Shown here: positions 23,927 to 35,428 of the stretch, piece by piece | Layout: each line of letters begins with the position of its first letter | Position numbering within the stretch: position 1 is the first letter of the stretch | Translations under genes and position numbers: made by a program | Notes under the pieces: model-generated | The model's input: only the letters and a program-made list of their open reading frames with translations | Told to the model about the DNA's origin: nothing | Database searches by the model: none | Assembly (NCBI RefSeq): GCF_000327385.1 | Contig: NW_008708301.1 | Location: forward strand, 2,461,765 to 2,525,764 | Length of the DNA: 64,000 nucleotides | From: Lottia gigantea | Taxonomy: Eukaryota; Mollusca; Gastropoda; Lottiidae | Reading direction: 5' to 3'

Positions 23927-26900
23927 ATGGACGGGAGGGACAAAACGTTCAAGCAGAAAGTCGATGATTTTATGAAATTCTTATGGAATTCAGAAGAGAA
24001 GAAAGTAATGGGCCGCTCTGGCAGGAGCTGGGGTAAGTATTTGATTGAGATTTACATTTGCAAACAGAGATTTTAAAGTCAGAACTGGCAAGAATTTTTA
24101 GAGGACAAACTGAGATTTTGCAGAGATCGAGTCCGTACATGTTATTTGGATTATATCGTACAATAACGAATTTATTGACTGTGAAATGAATAACTGTTCA
24201 TTGGAAATGTTTATTTTGCAATTGTGTGTTTGATAGTAAAAGCAAATCACAATTTGACAGCCGAAAACCAGTTGTAACTTTCCATTTGGAAACAGCGTTG
24301 TCTGTGTAAATTATGGAGTAAGTGACATGCGCAGTGTGTATCGTAGTAAAAGGTATTATACTGGTAATTCGAGGCTATATGTTACCTGGATAGCTTTCAC
24401 TAACGATTCATAGATGACAATCTGGACTACTCATATACACTTATAACTTTAGATGAGATGTCATAAAAGTCGCGTCTTCTCAAATTGTCATTCAGATTGA
24501 AGCTAGGTCACCGACTTGAAATTTAGAGGACATTTCTAGGGCAAATGATATTTGACATTGGTGATAGTTCACTCCCTGCCCTTCTCAATTCGATGAAAAA
24601 AATTATATATATGATCTTGTCATAAACATTTTATGCACTACTTTACTTGCACTAAAAGATAAAGACAAATTATGTAGCATAGTCATTTAGAAAAGCTTTT
24701 GGCATAGGCCTAATGTAGTCAAATATCCACTGAATAAATTAGTTGAGAAAGGTTGCTAGCAGACTAGTTTAATATTTTAAGATGTCAACTAATGACTTTA
24801 ATTTCAGTTCCATTCCCATTATTGACCCAAATGATTCACTGTAACATCCATTTCTAAGAGACCACATAGCTCATGTTATATTAATAGAACTAGTAGGCCT
24901 AAGCTTATATTTATTAGAACCTAAATGAATTTATTTTTGACAGACATTAAAATAAGTAATTGAAGGAATAAGATGCTGTTGATCTGATTTGTCAAGTAGT
25001 TGTAGGAGTGAATACATTAACCTTCATGGATGAGAGAGTAGGTGACAGATAATACCTACAGGCTGATCTAGACCTCAAGAGACATGTTAGAAAGGTTATT
25101 AAGTAGAGGAATTGTTTTGACTTTCAATGTTCATTCAACCATAACAATTCACTATACATCACAATGTGACTATTGTCTTTGCTCTTCAAATGTAGTGGTT
25201 AGAGTTACCTCATATGTAGACAACAATGGCTATAGGCGATGCACAATATTATACACTAGCTTACCAAATCAAGCAGATGTACTTAGGGGCCAATAAATCC
25301 TGCCTTGTCTTTCTCTTTGTTAGCTTTTATTGTGAAATGCTAAATAAATCTAATTAAATAAGAAATAAATGCCATAAATGATTAAAACAATGAAACAGTT
25401 GTTGCAAGACAGTATGAGGAAATATATTCCTAAAACTGCATTCTAGTTTAGTCATACACTCCTTTATAATTTATATGAAATGTCATTATATATTAAGAGT
25501 ATATTGGCTGTGTTGGACCATAAAGCCTTCAGATTAAGTATTATGAGGAGATTGTCATGTTAATATATACTATACCATTGTCGTAAACAATATTACACTA
25601 CCAACTCGCTTACTCATTAAATAATTGTATGTCACAGTCGAGTTTGACCTTCTAAAACATATGACATTAACTGAACTCTAAATATTAATGAATTAAACTG
25701 TTCTTTTTAATGAATTAGACCCAATTTTTTCAAATTGACATAAAAAATCCTTTCAGAGCCTTTAAAAGATGGGTTCAAATTGAAACATACCTTACAACAG
25801 AATTGTTCTGTTCTTGTCAGTGATTTTGTAACATTGCCATGTACTTCCCCCTGTCTCCCATAATTTCAAACCTAATCAACATTCTATATTTATTTCAGCT
25901 GAGATTGGTTTCTTCTATCTGATATTCTATGCCTGTTTAGCTGGATTCTTTGCTGCTTTAATAGCTGTATTTTATCAGACCATAGATGAGAAATACCCTA
26001 AATTAATGGGAACTGACAGTTTATTGAAGGCCAACCCAGGTAATTATCATCCTTTTGATTTCAAGTAATAAAGTTTAAACATGGAATAATTGTTCTTGTC
26101 AAGATTCAAACATCTCGGAACTCTTTATCAACTCTTTATTAATTGCAGTATTTAGTCTTTTGTAACTGGATGTAATTGATGTATTTTTAAACATTTTATT
26201 GGTCTATGTGTTTCTGTAGTATGTGTTTGATATGTATTGTAGGGATGGGATACAAACCTAAGCCGGACATTGATTCAACCTTGATTAGATATGCCAAGAA
26301 TGAACCAGATACATATTCTGTATTTACCACAGAGTTAAATGGATTTTTAGACAGTAAGTATCTAGTTGATATCTGTAGGCACCTGTCAAAAATTTGCCTT
26401 GTGTTTTTTACAAATTTGTGTTCAAGCATAGATTATCTGACTGAGTTTGTTTCTCTATATACTGTGCCATATTTAATTTGGCTTTTTGAGTGTTTATGCC
26501 ACTGTCTTAGCAAAGTTACCTTTGTTTCACACTGCATGATGTAGACTGTCTTCATAAACCTTATTAAGGACTACCTCCATGACATTTGTTTTCATATACA
26601 GTGTTACCACCTTAATTTATGTTTAAATCATTTATGGGTTAACTTTTGTAATTATATTTGTAGTGTATGCCAACCAGAGTAGTCATGTAGAATGTAATAC
26701 AACTGAGCTAAGACCTAATGCTGATTTACCTTGTAAAGTTGATATTGCTGCTCTAACCCAGAACTGTTCCAGTGCCAATAAATTTGGTTTCCCTGATGGT
26801 GAACCCTGTATTTTATTGAAACTCAACAAAGTAAGTAATGTGGATTTTATGGACTTTGTTAGTTGAAACTCTAAAATATTACAATTTCATTATCAATACC

Positions 26901-27655
26901 ATTTTCTTTTAGCAGTTCTAGGATTTCGGACAATAACTGTATGAAATAAGGACTTAAACTATCTGTCTATTCCTGATTGTTATATTTATTATTATGTATA
27001 TTTCTTTCAGATCTTTGATTGGACCCCAGAGTTATATGATCCTGCAGCTTTGCCGGACAGTATGCCTCAAGATGTGAAAGATATCTACTCTTCTGAAAAT
27101 CAGATCTGGATCTCTTGTGAAGGCGAGGTAAGCCAATATGCATTTTTATGCCTAAAATATTTTCAGGGAATATAAAGCATTGATATTTGAGTTGAAATGA
27201 AACACTTGGTTAATAAGTAGGATGTAAAACTCTATTCATTTCATTTGGATAATTCTTACACTGAAGAACATTAAAAAATTTTCTTTTTGGCACATAAATT
27301 TATCAAAATCAAAACCTGAAAATGTTGTTCAGTTTGTGTAATGAACAAACATTAGAGTAGAACCTCTTTATTTCCAGTAATTCTATAGCTAACAAATTCC
27401 ATTTTCTTTTTTCAGAACCCAGGAGACAGTCAGAACATGGGCACACCTCACTTCTTCCCTTCCCAGGGTTTTAGTTTGAAATTCTTCCCCTACATGAACC
27501 AGAAGGGATACCTAGCTCCTATCGTATTTGTCAAATTTGTTGGAGTCCAGAGAAATATTGGTCTTATGATTGAATGCAAAGCCTGGGCTAAAAATATTCA
27601 ACATAACCGTTTGAAGAAAGAAGGCAGTGTCCATTTCGAACTTCTTGTAGACTAA
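23927..27655 (+). CDS. ATP1B: Na+/K+-transporting ATPase beta subunit, canonical paralogue
   Basis: Beta subunit of the sodium pump, needed for folding and surface delivery of the alpha subunit. Six exons: 23927-24032, 25899-26039, 26243-26353, 26664-26830, 27011-27127 and 27416-27655. They give 293 aa, intron phases 1,1,1,0,0, identical to the paralogue upstream. Layout: short cytoplasmic tail with the classical MGRSGRSW motif, a TM segment (about 41-62), and an ectodomain with six cysteines and potential N-glycosylation sites NQS, NTT and NCS. The C-terminus has the FSLKFFPYMNQKGYLAPIVFVKF block and ends HFELLVD. The start at 23927 was chosen because MDGRDKTFKQKVDDFMKFLW matches the normal beet-root N-terminus of the family; the frame is open further upstream but that part has no beta-like sequence. 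The short N-terminus and intact motif suggest this copy keeps the ancestral role. Confidence 0.94.
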
Positions 27656-30600
27656 TATACAGCATAATTTAGCTTTAATTTTACTATCTGAACAAGTCTA
27701 TACTTCACCTCAAAATTGATATTTGGTTTTCAAAATTAAAAAGTTAAAACAATATATAGATTATATTTATATGTCCATAGTATAAATTTGTTAAATTGAT
27801 AAAATTATTTGTAAAATTAGAAATTTGAGGATCGAATCTACTTTTGTCACAATTCTCTTGTGTTTTTCCTTTTTTTTTTTAAATTTCCACCTTCACTCAA
27901 GACCAGCAATTTTCATTTTCAAATAATTCATATATTATATGTTTAGATGATATATGTGCAAATGTTAGTTTTGTTTTTAAATTCTGTGTCCAGTATTCCT
28001 ATGCCTAATTGAGTTGTGGGTTTAGCCAGCAAATAATACTGTAAATTCTGTTCTAAGACAAATATGTCTTAGTACTCTTTGAAGGGAATCCAGGTCAATT
28101 CCAGTATTATTTTCTGACTATTCCCAGTGTAAGAATGGAGAGATGAAAGCTGTGTGAGTGAGAATGAGAAGGGGTGGGTTTGAATATGAGTGTGTTTATA
28201 TAACCTAATGCTGGTTAAATGCTCTCACATGCATACCCACCCTTATTTAGAAATTATTGTAAAGAAATTGTTTTTAATATGGAGATTTTATTTCATGTAT
28301 AAATGTAGACTCAATAAAACTCATTATTTTGGGAGATTTTTTTATGTTCATGATTTGATGCAGGCATTTGTCCAGTTATTGTGTAGTAGTCTATAGACAT
28401 AGCAATTCTTTCTTGTCTAAAGTTTCTGAGTTAATTGCAAATCAAATTTTCATAAAACTGAATGATAGAACAGCAATGAGTCGAATTGCATTTTACACAA
28501 ATCATTTCATGCTGATTTGTTTTGCATTTAATAGCTTCTTTGCTCTATTTTGTAACCAACTATTCTGCATATAACTGATGTAAATTTAGACAAAATGTAA
28601 AAATAAATTGTAAAATTTAAATGTTTTGTCGGGGGGAGTTGATCACTGAGAGATTGTTGTGCAATTGTAAATCTTAATGCATTCCCGATGATGTATTGAG
28701 TTCAATGACCTTTCCTTCTGGTGCTGATTATTTGAGAGAATGAATTCATGTAGTTGTATGGACAAGTAATAATTATTGGTTCATAGTTTGAAATACTCTG
28801 TTAACTCTCCCAACTTTGAAAGTCACCTCAATTTGTGTAAATTTATTATCCTTTCACATTCAGTTAATAAAAAATTTGATTTTAAACATCAGTGTTTTGT
28901 CCCTAAGGACATATGACAAAAAGATCATGTTCTACCTAAAGGTGTGTTTGTATAGGCTTGAGACTTGAAGCTTACTGTGCCATGATCTACTATTGAAAAG
29001 AATGGGCATGATGTAGTTGTTTTCAATCTTATTACCATCTTTGCTCTACAGACTGTGTGATTGGTCATATTGAAATATGTGGACCTCGTGATTTAAACAT
29101 TCACCATACTTGATTTCAACCCTTTTTTTTACTATATTGTTGACAAAGGCCTAGGACGACACTTGATTTGTGTAGATCAACTTGATCAAAGGGAAGAAAC
29201 TCGTTTTAAGTAAGTACAGACCGATTTAATAAATACATATTGAAATACTTCGTTGCTCAGAGTGAAATAAACTAGTTGTTCTGCATATATTAGCAATAAG
29301 TAACACCTGTAGTTAATACAATACGGACACAGTGTCGTAGATACTAACTGATACACTGGCAAGTAATGAATAAGAAATTAACATGATAGGCACCGATTAT
29401 AGCAACCAAGCATGTGGAGGATGCATGTGTGTTCAAAATATCTAGTGATAATATTCATAATAAATAATAGTGCAACACCATTATTGTGTGGGCTTCTACA
29501 AAGCTGGGCCAGTCTCCTTTCTGTGATTCATCTAAGAGCGGACAAATAGGATATAGGTAGTTACAAGGTAGCAGAAGTTTTATCGGCTGTTAAATTCAAT
29601 GATTAACCAACTATGTTTAATGTTATGTATATCCCATTATACATGCGCATTTGTAGATGTCAATCACCATAAGGTTTACAATGAAAGTTTAGCCCCTTAA
29701 ATGACACTAGACTGTAAGTATAATAGACGTAGCGGAGTGTGACAGTACACCACCATTAAATATACTGGTTATTTTGTGACACTATAAACAATATCGTGTC
29801 CTAGTTTTCAACTCTAAGCCTTCCTATTCCCATAACAGGTAAGTGAAGTCTTATTTTAGTGACATTTTCACCTGTTGTATTTTTCAAGACAGCAATTAAA
29901 CAGTTGCAATACAAAGCACCGACGTTTTCGAAGTGTTTTTTTAATTAGTTCTCTAGCAAACCTACAGATATATATGAATCTACGTCTTTGGAATTCTATT
30001 GGTCAAGTGCTGTAGCAAACAGTCTAGTAGATGGTGATCGGTTTTCCTCAGGTGTATAGTATAGACAAGTATAACTTAAGTTTATACGGAGCTACAAGTG
30101 TATAATACTGTTTCCAATTTGCATAGTGCAAAGTATTAACCTTTAAGAATTTTCATTTATCTCTAATCCATTAATCGGTAATAGAGTTGTTGCAAGATAA
30201 TTTTCAGCCAAGATAACATAAAATGCTTGTTGCACGTGATAGTTGTTTGTGTCATTTATATAATGATAATTTAATATTATTCAGGGGGATTTCTCTATCT
30301 GGTGATGCGAAGCAAAATCATTACAATACTCTTTATGTCTGGAACGTCTTAACGTCTTGAATAGGAGACTTTTAGACTAAGATTTGTCCATATTGTATCA
30401 GTATCAGGAAGTGGCAATGAGTTCTAGATCTATTACCAGTGCATTACAGCACGATTATCTAACTTGTAGAGGACTGAACAGGTTTCAATAAATTGTTTCC
30501 ATAAAAGTCGACCACCCAGGACCCAGTCTACAGATTTGCTACTTTGCTTTGATGAAAATTATAATATTCTGGTTCACAGAAGTTCAGAGTTACGATTATT

Positions 30601-32520
30601 TTACCGTTTTGAGCAAAAAATCTCAGTATTGATTGTGACGGATTTGATGAGATGATGTCCATCAGTTGTCGATCAGAGCCAAAAAGTACAAATATTTATT
30701 TATATCATCCAAAAATTAATTCTTATTGAGCTAAAGAAAAAGCCTAATTTCCACAAGGCCTACTAGTGGTAATCATGTAGAAAATTGCCCAGGCTATACA
30801 AGTACATGTCCCTAAATATAATATATGAGCATATTAAAATTGTTGACATTAAGATGTTATAGTTGATATTTTATATCGTAATAAATTCTGTCAAGGTGAA
30901 TAATGGTTCAACGTTTAAAATTTCATGTTCGTATATCAACTTTGAAACTAAGTGATGTATTAATATCCTTCGGTATAGAAGCAGTCTACTTAAAAGATTT
31001 TAATAATAGCCCTTGGGTTATAGAATTTAGAAAAGGGATACGTGCAAGAAAAGTTATTTTGTGTGTCGTAAGATGTTCTCGTGCTAGTTCTAGGATGTAC
31101 TTCATAGATATAACAAACAGACATTATGAGGTATTTTGATCAACGTATATGTTCTTACATGGAAGTAAGATAATATATGTCAAGCAAAGATTCATCTACC
31201 TGGTTGCTGATTGAATTCAATTTTAGTCCACAATATAGTGAGTGGAGAACAAATAAAGTCAGTTCTCATGTATAACTCCAATCTTTTAACTCTGAACGAT
31301 CCACAAGATGATCACTTGTATGGTATTTTATTGAATTATAGCATTATAAACAATTAGCATATTTCAACTTCTGAAGATGAAGGAAGTTGGTGAGATGTGT
31401 AATTGGGTTAGCTAAGGTAGGGTCTAACTAATTATAGGGGAAAGTAGGGGAACAAATATATTTATGAAGAAACTATGTTAACTATGTGGCCTTGTATATA
31501 ATAGACCTTTACTTATCTACCATGCTTCTTTTGGTGAGAACGGTATGCCGAACCAACCCTTTTAAGTAAGTATGCTGACAATAGCTTCTCTTAAAGGGAC
31601 AGATGCCCCATTGTTTTGGACCAATCATACTTTAGTCTCAAAAACGTCTTTTAGCTAAGCCAATCAGTAATAGTGTTCACAGCTCAACGTCAACATTTGA
31701 GCCTTCAAAGACTCGTCATTTTAAGATACTTTATGATATATAGACATATATAGAAATAGTAAAATTCCTAGTTTGAGATATTTTTCAAGGAATTATGCTC
31801 TTTTCGTACACTACTAGTACTTCTAAAGACTATTTACAATTTTTTTCTACAAGACTAATCAACCCCCCAAAATGGTGCATCCGCAGGTTAAGGAGACTTA
31901 AACCGATCTTTCGACTTACAAAACTTTCTGTAAGCAAATACTATAGCATTAGAAAGAAAGCTAGATTTAGTTCATCTGAGCGCACAAAAGGCTTTGTCAA
32001 ATCTCAATTGCCGCCAGTTGCCCATGTTCAAAATTTAAATCTGGTGGTCACCCCGAGCGTTCGAAATTGACAATCCGACATACGACATATAATCACCGTT
32101 TTTAGCGATCTGTAAATTTTGTCTTTCTATTATTGCTCCGGTGAGATGCGATGAATCATCATTCTCAAGCTCTTAGCCTCAATGGATAATATAAACAAAA
32201 AAGATTGTAGCTTTATTCAAATCCAGAAGAGAATACGTGGACAAGAAATAATATAAAGTAAGAAGGGCAATGGGCACAGCTAGTTGGCCGTTGTCAATTT
32301 GTCACTATCCCTAAAAAATGTTTTACGTTTTAATCCATTATATTACACGATAACTTTACATATTTCATTCATACGTAGAATAATTATGGACACACTTATA
32401 ACATTAGATCTTTAAGGTTTGGGTCCAGGTATCAACTTCACCATCCTCACCTTTTAACTGACTCGTTGTTCTCTATAATTTCAGATTCAAACAGAATGTA
32501 GTTGTTAAACATTATGCAGA
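27656..32520. other. 3' flank of ATP1B and upstream region of the LRR gene
   Basis: No firm coding exon. AATAAA strings suitable for ATP1B polyadenylation occur near 28314 and 28603. A strong donor-like site (aacag|gtaagtg) lies near 29839, and an acceptor-like ctataatttcag ends at 32484, 36 bases before the LRR start codon. A non-coding first exon spliced across about 2.6 kb is therefore possible. Open stretches at 30903-31139 and 31795-32070 show no recognisable domain. Confidence 0.45.
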
Positions 32521-34131
32521 ATGGTAAAACCACCAACGCAGAATACCAGATGGTGGATAATAGTGTGGATCCTGTTGTTCCAGAAATACACATGTGAACC
32601 GGAAGTGACATGTCCTCATGGATGTAAGTGTGATGTTGATGTTGTGAACTGTCTTCACAGTAACTTGACGTCAGTTCCTGTGGGATTATCAAATGGTGAT
32701 CGCTTGCAAGAACTTAAGTTAGGCCGTAACAAAATTACAGAAATCAAGTTAGAATTATTGGAATATAAAGAGTTACGTCTCTTGGATCTTATTAGTAACA
32801 ATATATCAACAATAGATGGCAGTGCCTTCAGAACACTTTATAAATTAGAAACCCTATTTCTATCGAGAAATTTCATAACAAAGACTGACAAAAACACGTT
32901 TAGAAATCTAACAAGTTTGAGGTTTCTCGATTTAAGTTACAATAATTTGAGATGTTTGAAAATAGGGAACTTCGAGGATTTGCAGTCTTTGGTGAACCTG
33001 GATTTAAGTCGTAACCAAATATCTTTAATAGAAGCAGAATCGTTTCGCTGTCTGGAGAATTTAGAAATATTAAAACTTCCCAGAAATCAACTTGATCAGT
33101 TTCCATGGAAAATCTTTCAAAACCTGACGTCATTAAAGATGTTAGTTCTTGACGATAATCTACTCACGTCACTTCCTATTTCTGCTTTCTCAAATCTCAT
33201 TAACCTGGAATATCTGAGTTTGACGGGAAATCGTCTGCATGAGCTATTACCATCAAGTTTTATGATGTCAGACGAAGGAGCTATTTCTTTGGAGCAACTT
33301 TATTTACGAGGAACGGATCTTGACACGATTCCTGTTAAACTCTTTGCTAAGCTAAAAAAGTTAACAGTATTAGATTTGAGCAAAACGCAAATTGTGTCTG
33401 TGAAAAACGAAAACCTCAATGGATTATCGTCCTTGGAATCATTTATCATGACGTCATCAAATAATTTGACCTACATTGAAAAAGGTGTGTTTCAGGACTT
33501 GCATTCGTTAAGAAAAATAGATATAAGTGGAAATACACTTCTCTCAGAAATACAATTCACAACATCATCCCTGCGCAATTTATCACTATTTGATCTAAGT
33601 GCAAATTCCCTGACGTCATTTTCTCGCAGTGTAGTGAATTGGAGCTCTGACGTCATTGTAGATTTAAAGGGAAATAAGTTTCAGTGTGACTGTGATTTGG
33701 ACTGGATACCACAAGTATTACCCATCATTCATAATAATCAAACAAAATCAAACATAAAACAATTAATGTGTGATTCGCCATTGAAATACCAAGGACGACA
33801 AATAGTTTCACTGTTAACCTCTGAACAAATTTGCGGAAACACTAAAGAGCTCCGACATGACGTCATTACACGTGCTAAAGTTGCGGCTATCGCTGCTGGT
33901 ATTGCTAGTATAGTTTTAGTGACGTTAGCAATGCTGATTAAATTTAGAAAACGATGGTGTAGTATTTTAAGGAGACAATATAGATACAGTTCTTACAGAA
34001 ATAAAAATGGCGTTTTTACAGTCGATAGTAATACTAATGATATAAATCGACATGATGACGTCATGCCAATGGAAGAAATGCAAGTGTTTTCTGATGACGT
34101 TGGTTCAGAACCTGACGTGGTGCTTAAATAA
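32521..34131 (+). CDS. Leucine-rich-repeat single-pass transmembrane protein
   Basis: A 536-aa cell-surface protein with an uninterrupted coding region. A hydrophobic N-terminus (about 11-25) is consistent with a signal peptide. It is followed by an LRRNT cap (C31, C35, C37, C44), about 13 to 14 tandem LRRs with LxxLxLxxN spacing, and an LRRCT cap starting CDCDLDW at C389. A TM helix spans about 454-475, and a short cytoplasmic tail of about 60 residues ends GSEPDVVLK. No TIR, Ig or kinase domain is present, so it is not a Toll receptor. It resembles the broad class of LRR adhesion or synaptic proteins (LRRTM, LRRN, slit-like ectodomains), and I cannot assign it to a named family. Odd point: seven exact TGACGTCA octamers lie inside the coding region. 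A likely intron acceptor sits just upstream, in the 5' untranslated region. Confidence 0.92.
   Translation: MVKPPTQNTRWWIIVWILLFQKYTCEPEVTCPHGCKCDVDVVNCLHSNLTSVPVGLSNGDRLQELKLGRNKITEIKLELLEYKELRLLDLISNNISTIDGSAFRTLYKLETLFLSRNFITKTDKNTFRNLTSLRFLDLSYNNLRCLKIGNFEDLQSLVNLDLSRNQISLIEAESFRCLENLEILKLPRNQLDQFPWKIFQNLTSLKMLVLDDNLLTSLPISAFSNLINLEYLSLTGNRLHELLPSSFMMSDEGAISLEQLYLRGTDLDTIPVKLFAKLKKLTVLDLSKTQIVSVKNENLNGLSSLESFIMTSSNNLTYIEKGVFQDLHSLRKIDISGNTLLSEIQFTTSSLRNLSLFDLSANSLTSFSRSVVNWSSDVIVDLKGNKFQCDCDLDWIPQVLPIIHNNQTKSNIKQLMCDSPLKYQGRQIVSLLTSEQICGNTKELRHDVITRAKVAAIAAGIASIVLVTLAMLIKFRKRWCSILRRQYRYSSYRNKNGVFTVDSNTNDINRHDDVMPMEEMQVFSDDVGSEPDVVLK
32666..34063. promoter_or_regulatory. Cluster of seven TGACGTCA (CRE-type) octamers inside the LRR coding region
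   Basis: Exact TGACGTCA palindromes begin at 32666, 33125, 33449, 33611, 33648, 33858 and 34056, with related half-matches (CACGTCAC near 33164, TGACGTTA near 33920, TGACGTTG near 34095). This is the consensus bound by CREB/ATF bZIP factors. The sequence fact is certain; regulatory function is only a possibility, since part of the pattern comes from repeated L-T-S codons. Confidence 0.4.
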
Positions 34132-35428
34132 ACAATCAAAATAGGACTAATATTCATTCTGTCATTTCCGATAGTTTTATAGTATCATGATTTCATTTAA
34201 ATTATTTATCACTCTTGATAGCTATCTTTGCCGAATTATTTGATAGTATTGATCATTGACATCATCTTCATTTAATTACTAAGTGTAAAATGCAGAAAAT
34301 ATATCACACGGAAGGGCCGGAAGAGACAATACAATACAATACAATAAATCATTAATCACCTCAGAGCTGAAACAGTTCTATTATATATTTAAGATAACCT
34401 ATTTATAGATATGTTAATATTGTAACTACCAACCTTCGTTCGAAATATATGTATTATTATTGTACAAGTTACTTCCCTTGAATTATAGAATTTGCTCAGT
34501 CATTCTGACTCCGCTTATATCGATTAGCTGCTCCCTCAGAAATGTACACCCACTTCATTTCTTAGAAATTTCAAAATAGTTTATTCCCAAATATAAATGT
34601 CATGTCACTACGAAAATCAATTATATTTTCAAAAAATTTCTAGGTGGGACAATCCCAATCCAAAAGAAACTTCAGCCTATGCCATTTTCACATTGCTCCT
34701 GCATTTGAAGTCTCAAATTCACATTTGTACCGTCGCTTGTTGTTAATCTCCACTGTAAAGCCTATTAACTTGGATTAGTAAAAGCAATTTGTGGAATTTC
34801 CGGAATCCAACTGTCCAGTAATCTATGATTTCTAGACCAAGAAGAGGTATTCAAAAGCCTATAAGTAAGAGAATTATCCAATCCCAAAACATAAATTTTG
34901 GTAGCCTATGTTTGTGAAAAGGGGCCGAAACTCGTCGTACCTGTAACTCTTGATAGCTCCAGCATCGAGTTACCCCTAATTAGCATTCTGAAGAACTGGT
35001 ACTGAATATATAGCACGGCCCAATACAACGAATGTTGTCATTTAGTAGGACTCCTGTCAACCTACAAAATCGGAGAGCAACAGGGTTTTCATTCACTACT
35101 AGCATCGGCAACTGCTGGGAATTTAATTGGTCGACGAATGAAAGATCATTTATTTATACGGAAACTGAATGGAGATAGGGAATGGATTAGTGCATTCCGA
35201 CGGCTGGTTCAATGAACATTCTGGTAACAAAAGTTTCTTAATTCAATTGTTTTATAAATCGAATTAAACTAGTCTTGTAGGACATTGAGATGAGGGTAGG
35301 AAAAATTGATTCAGAAATAACGGTTATTAGACAATACAGACTAGAAAAAAACAAAAGGCCATAATAACAGAAAAATCATCTAATAACCATCCAATCAGGG
35401 GTTAAGGGTCTCCGCAAGTTTAGGGTAA
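34132..35428. other. Intergenic DNA after the LRR gene
   Basis: AT-rich, with no coding exon recognised. A short AATAC microsatellite lies at about 34328-34346. Nothing else stands out. Confidence 0.5.

Noticed and set aside
30903-31139. 78-codon open frame
   Set aside because: No domain, no splice context and no neighbouring exon; compatible with chance.
31795-32070. 91-codon basic open frame
   Set aside because: No recognisable family or hydrophobic segment; not supported by splice sites.
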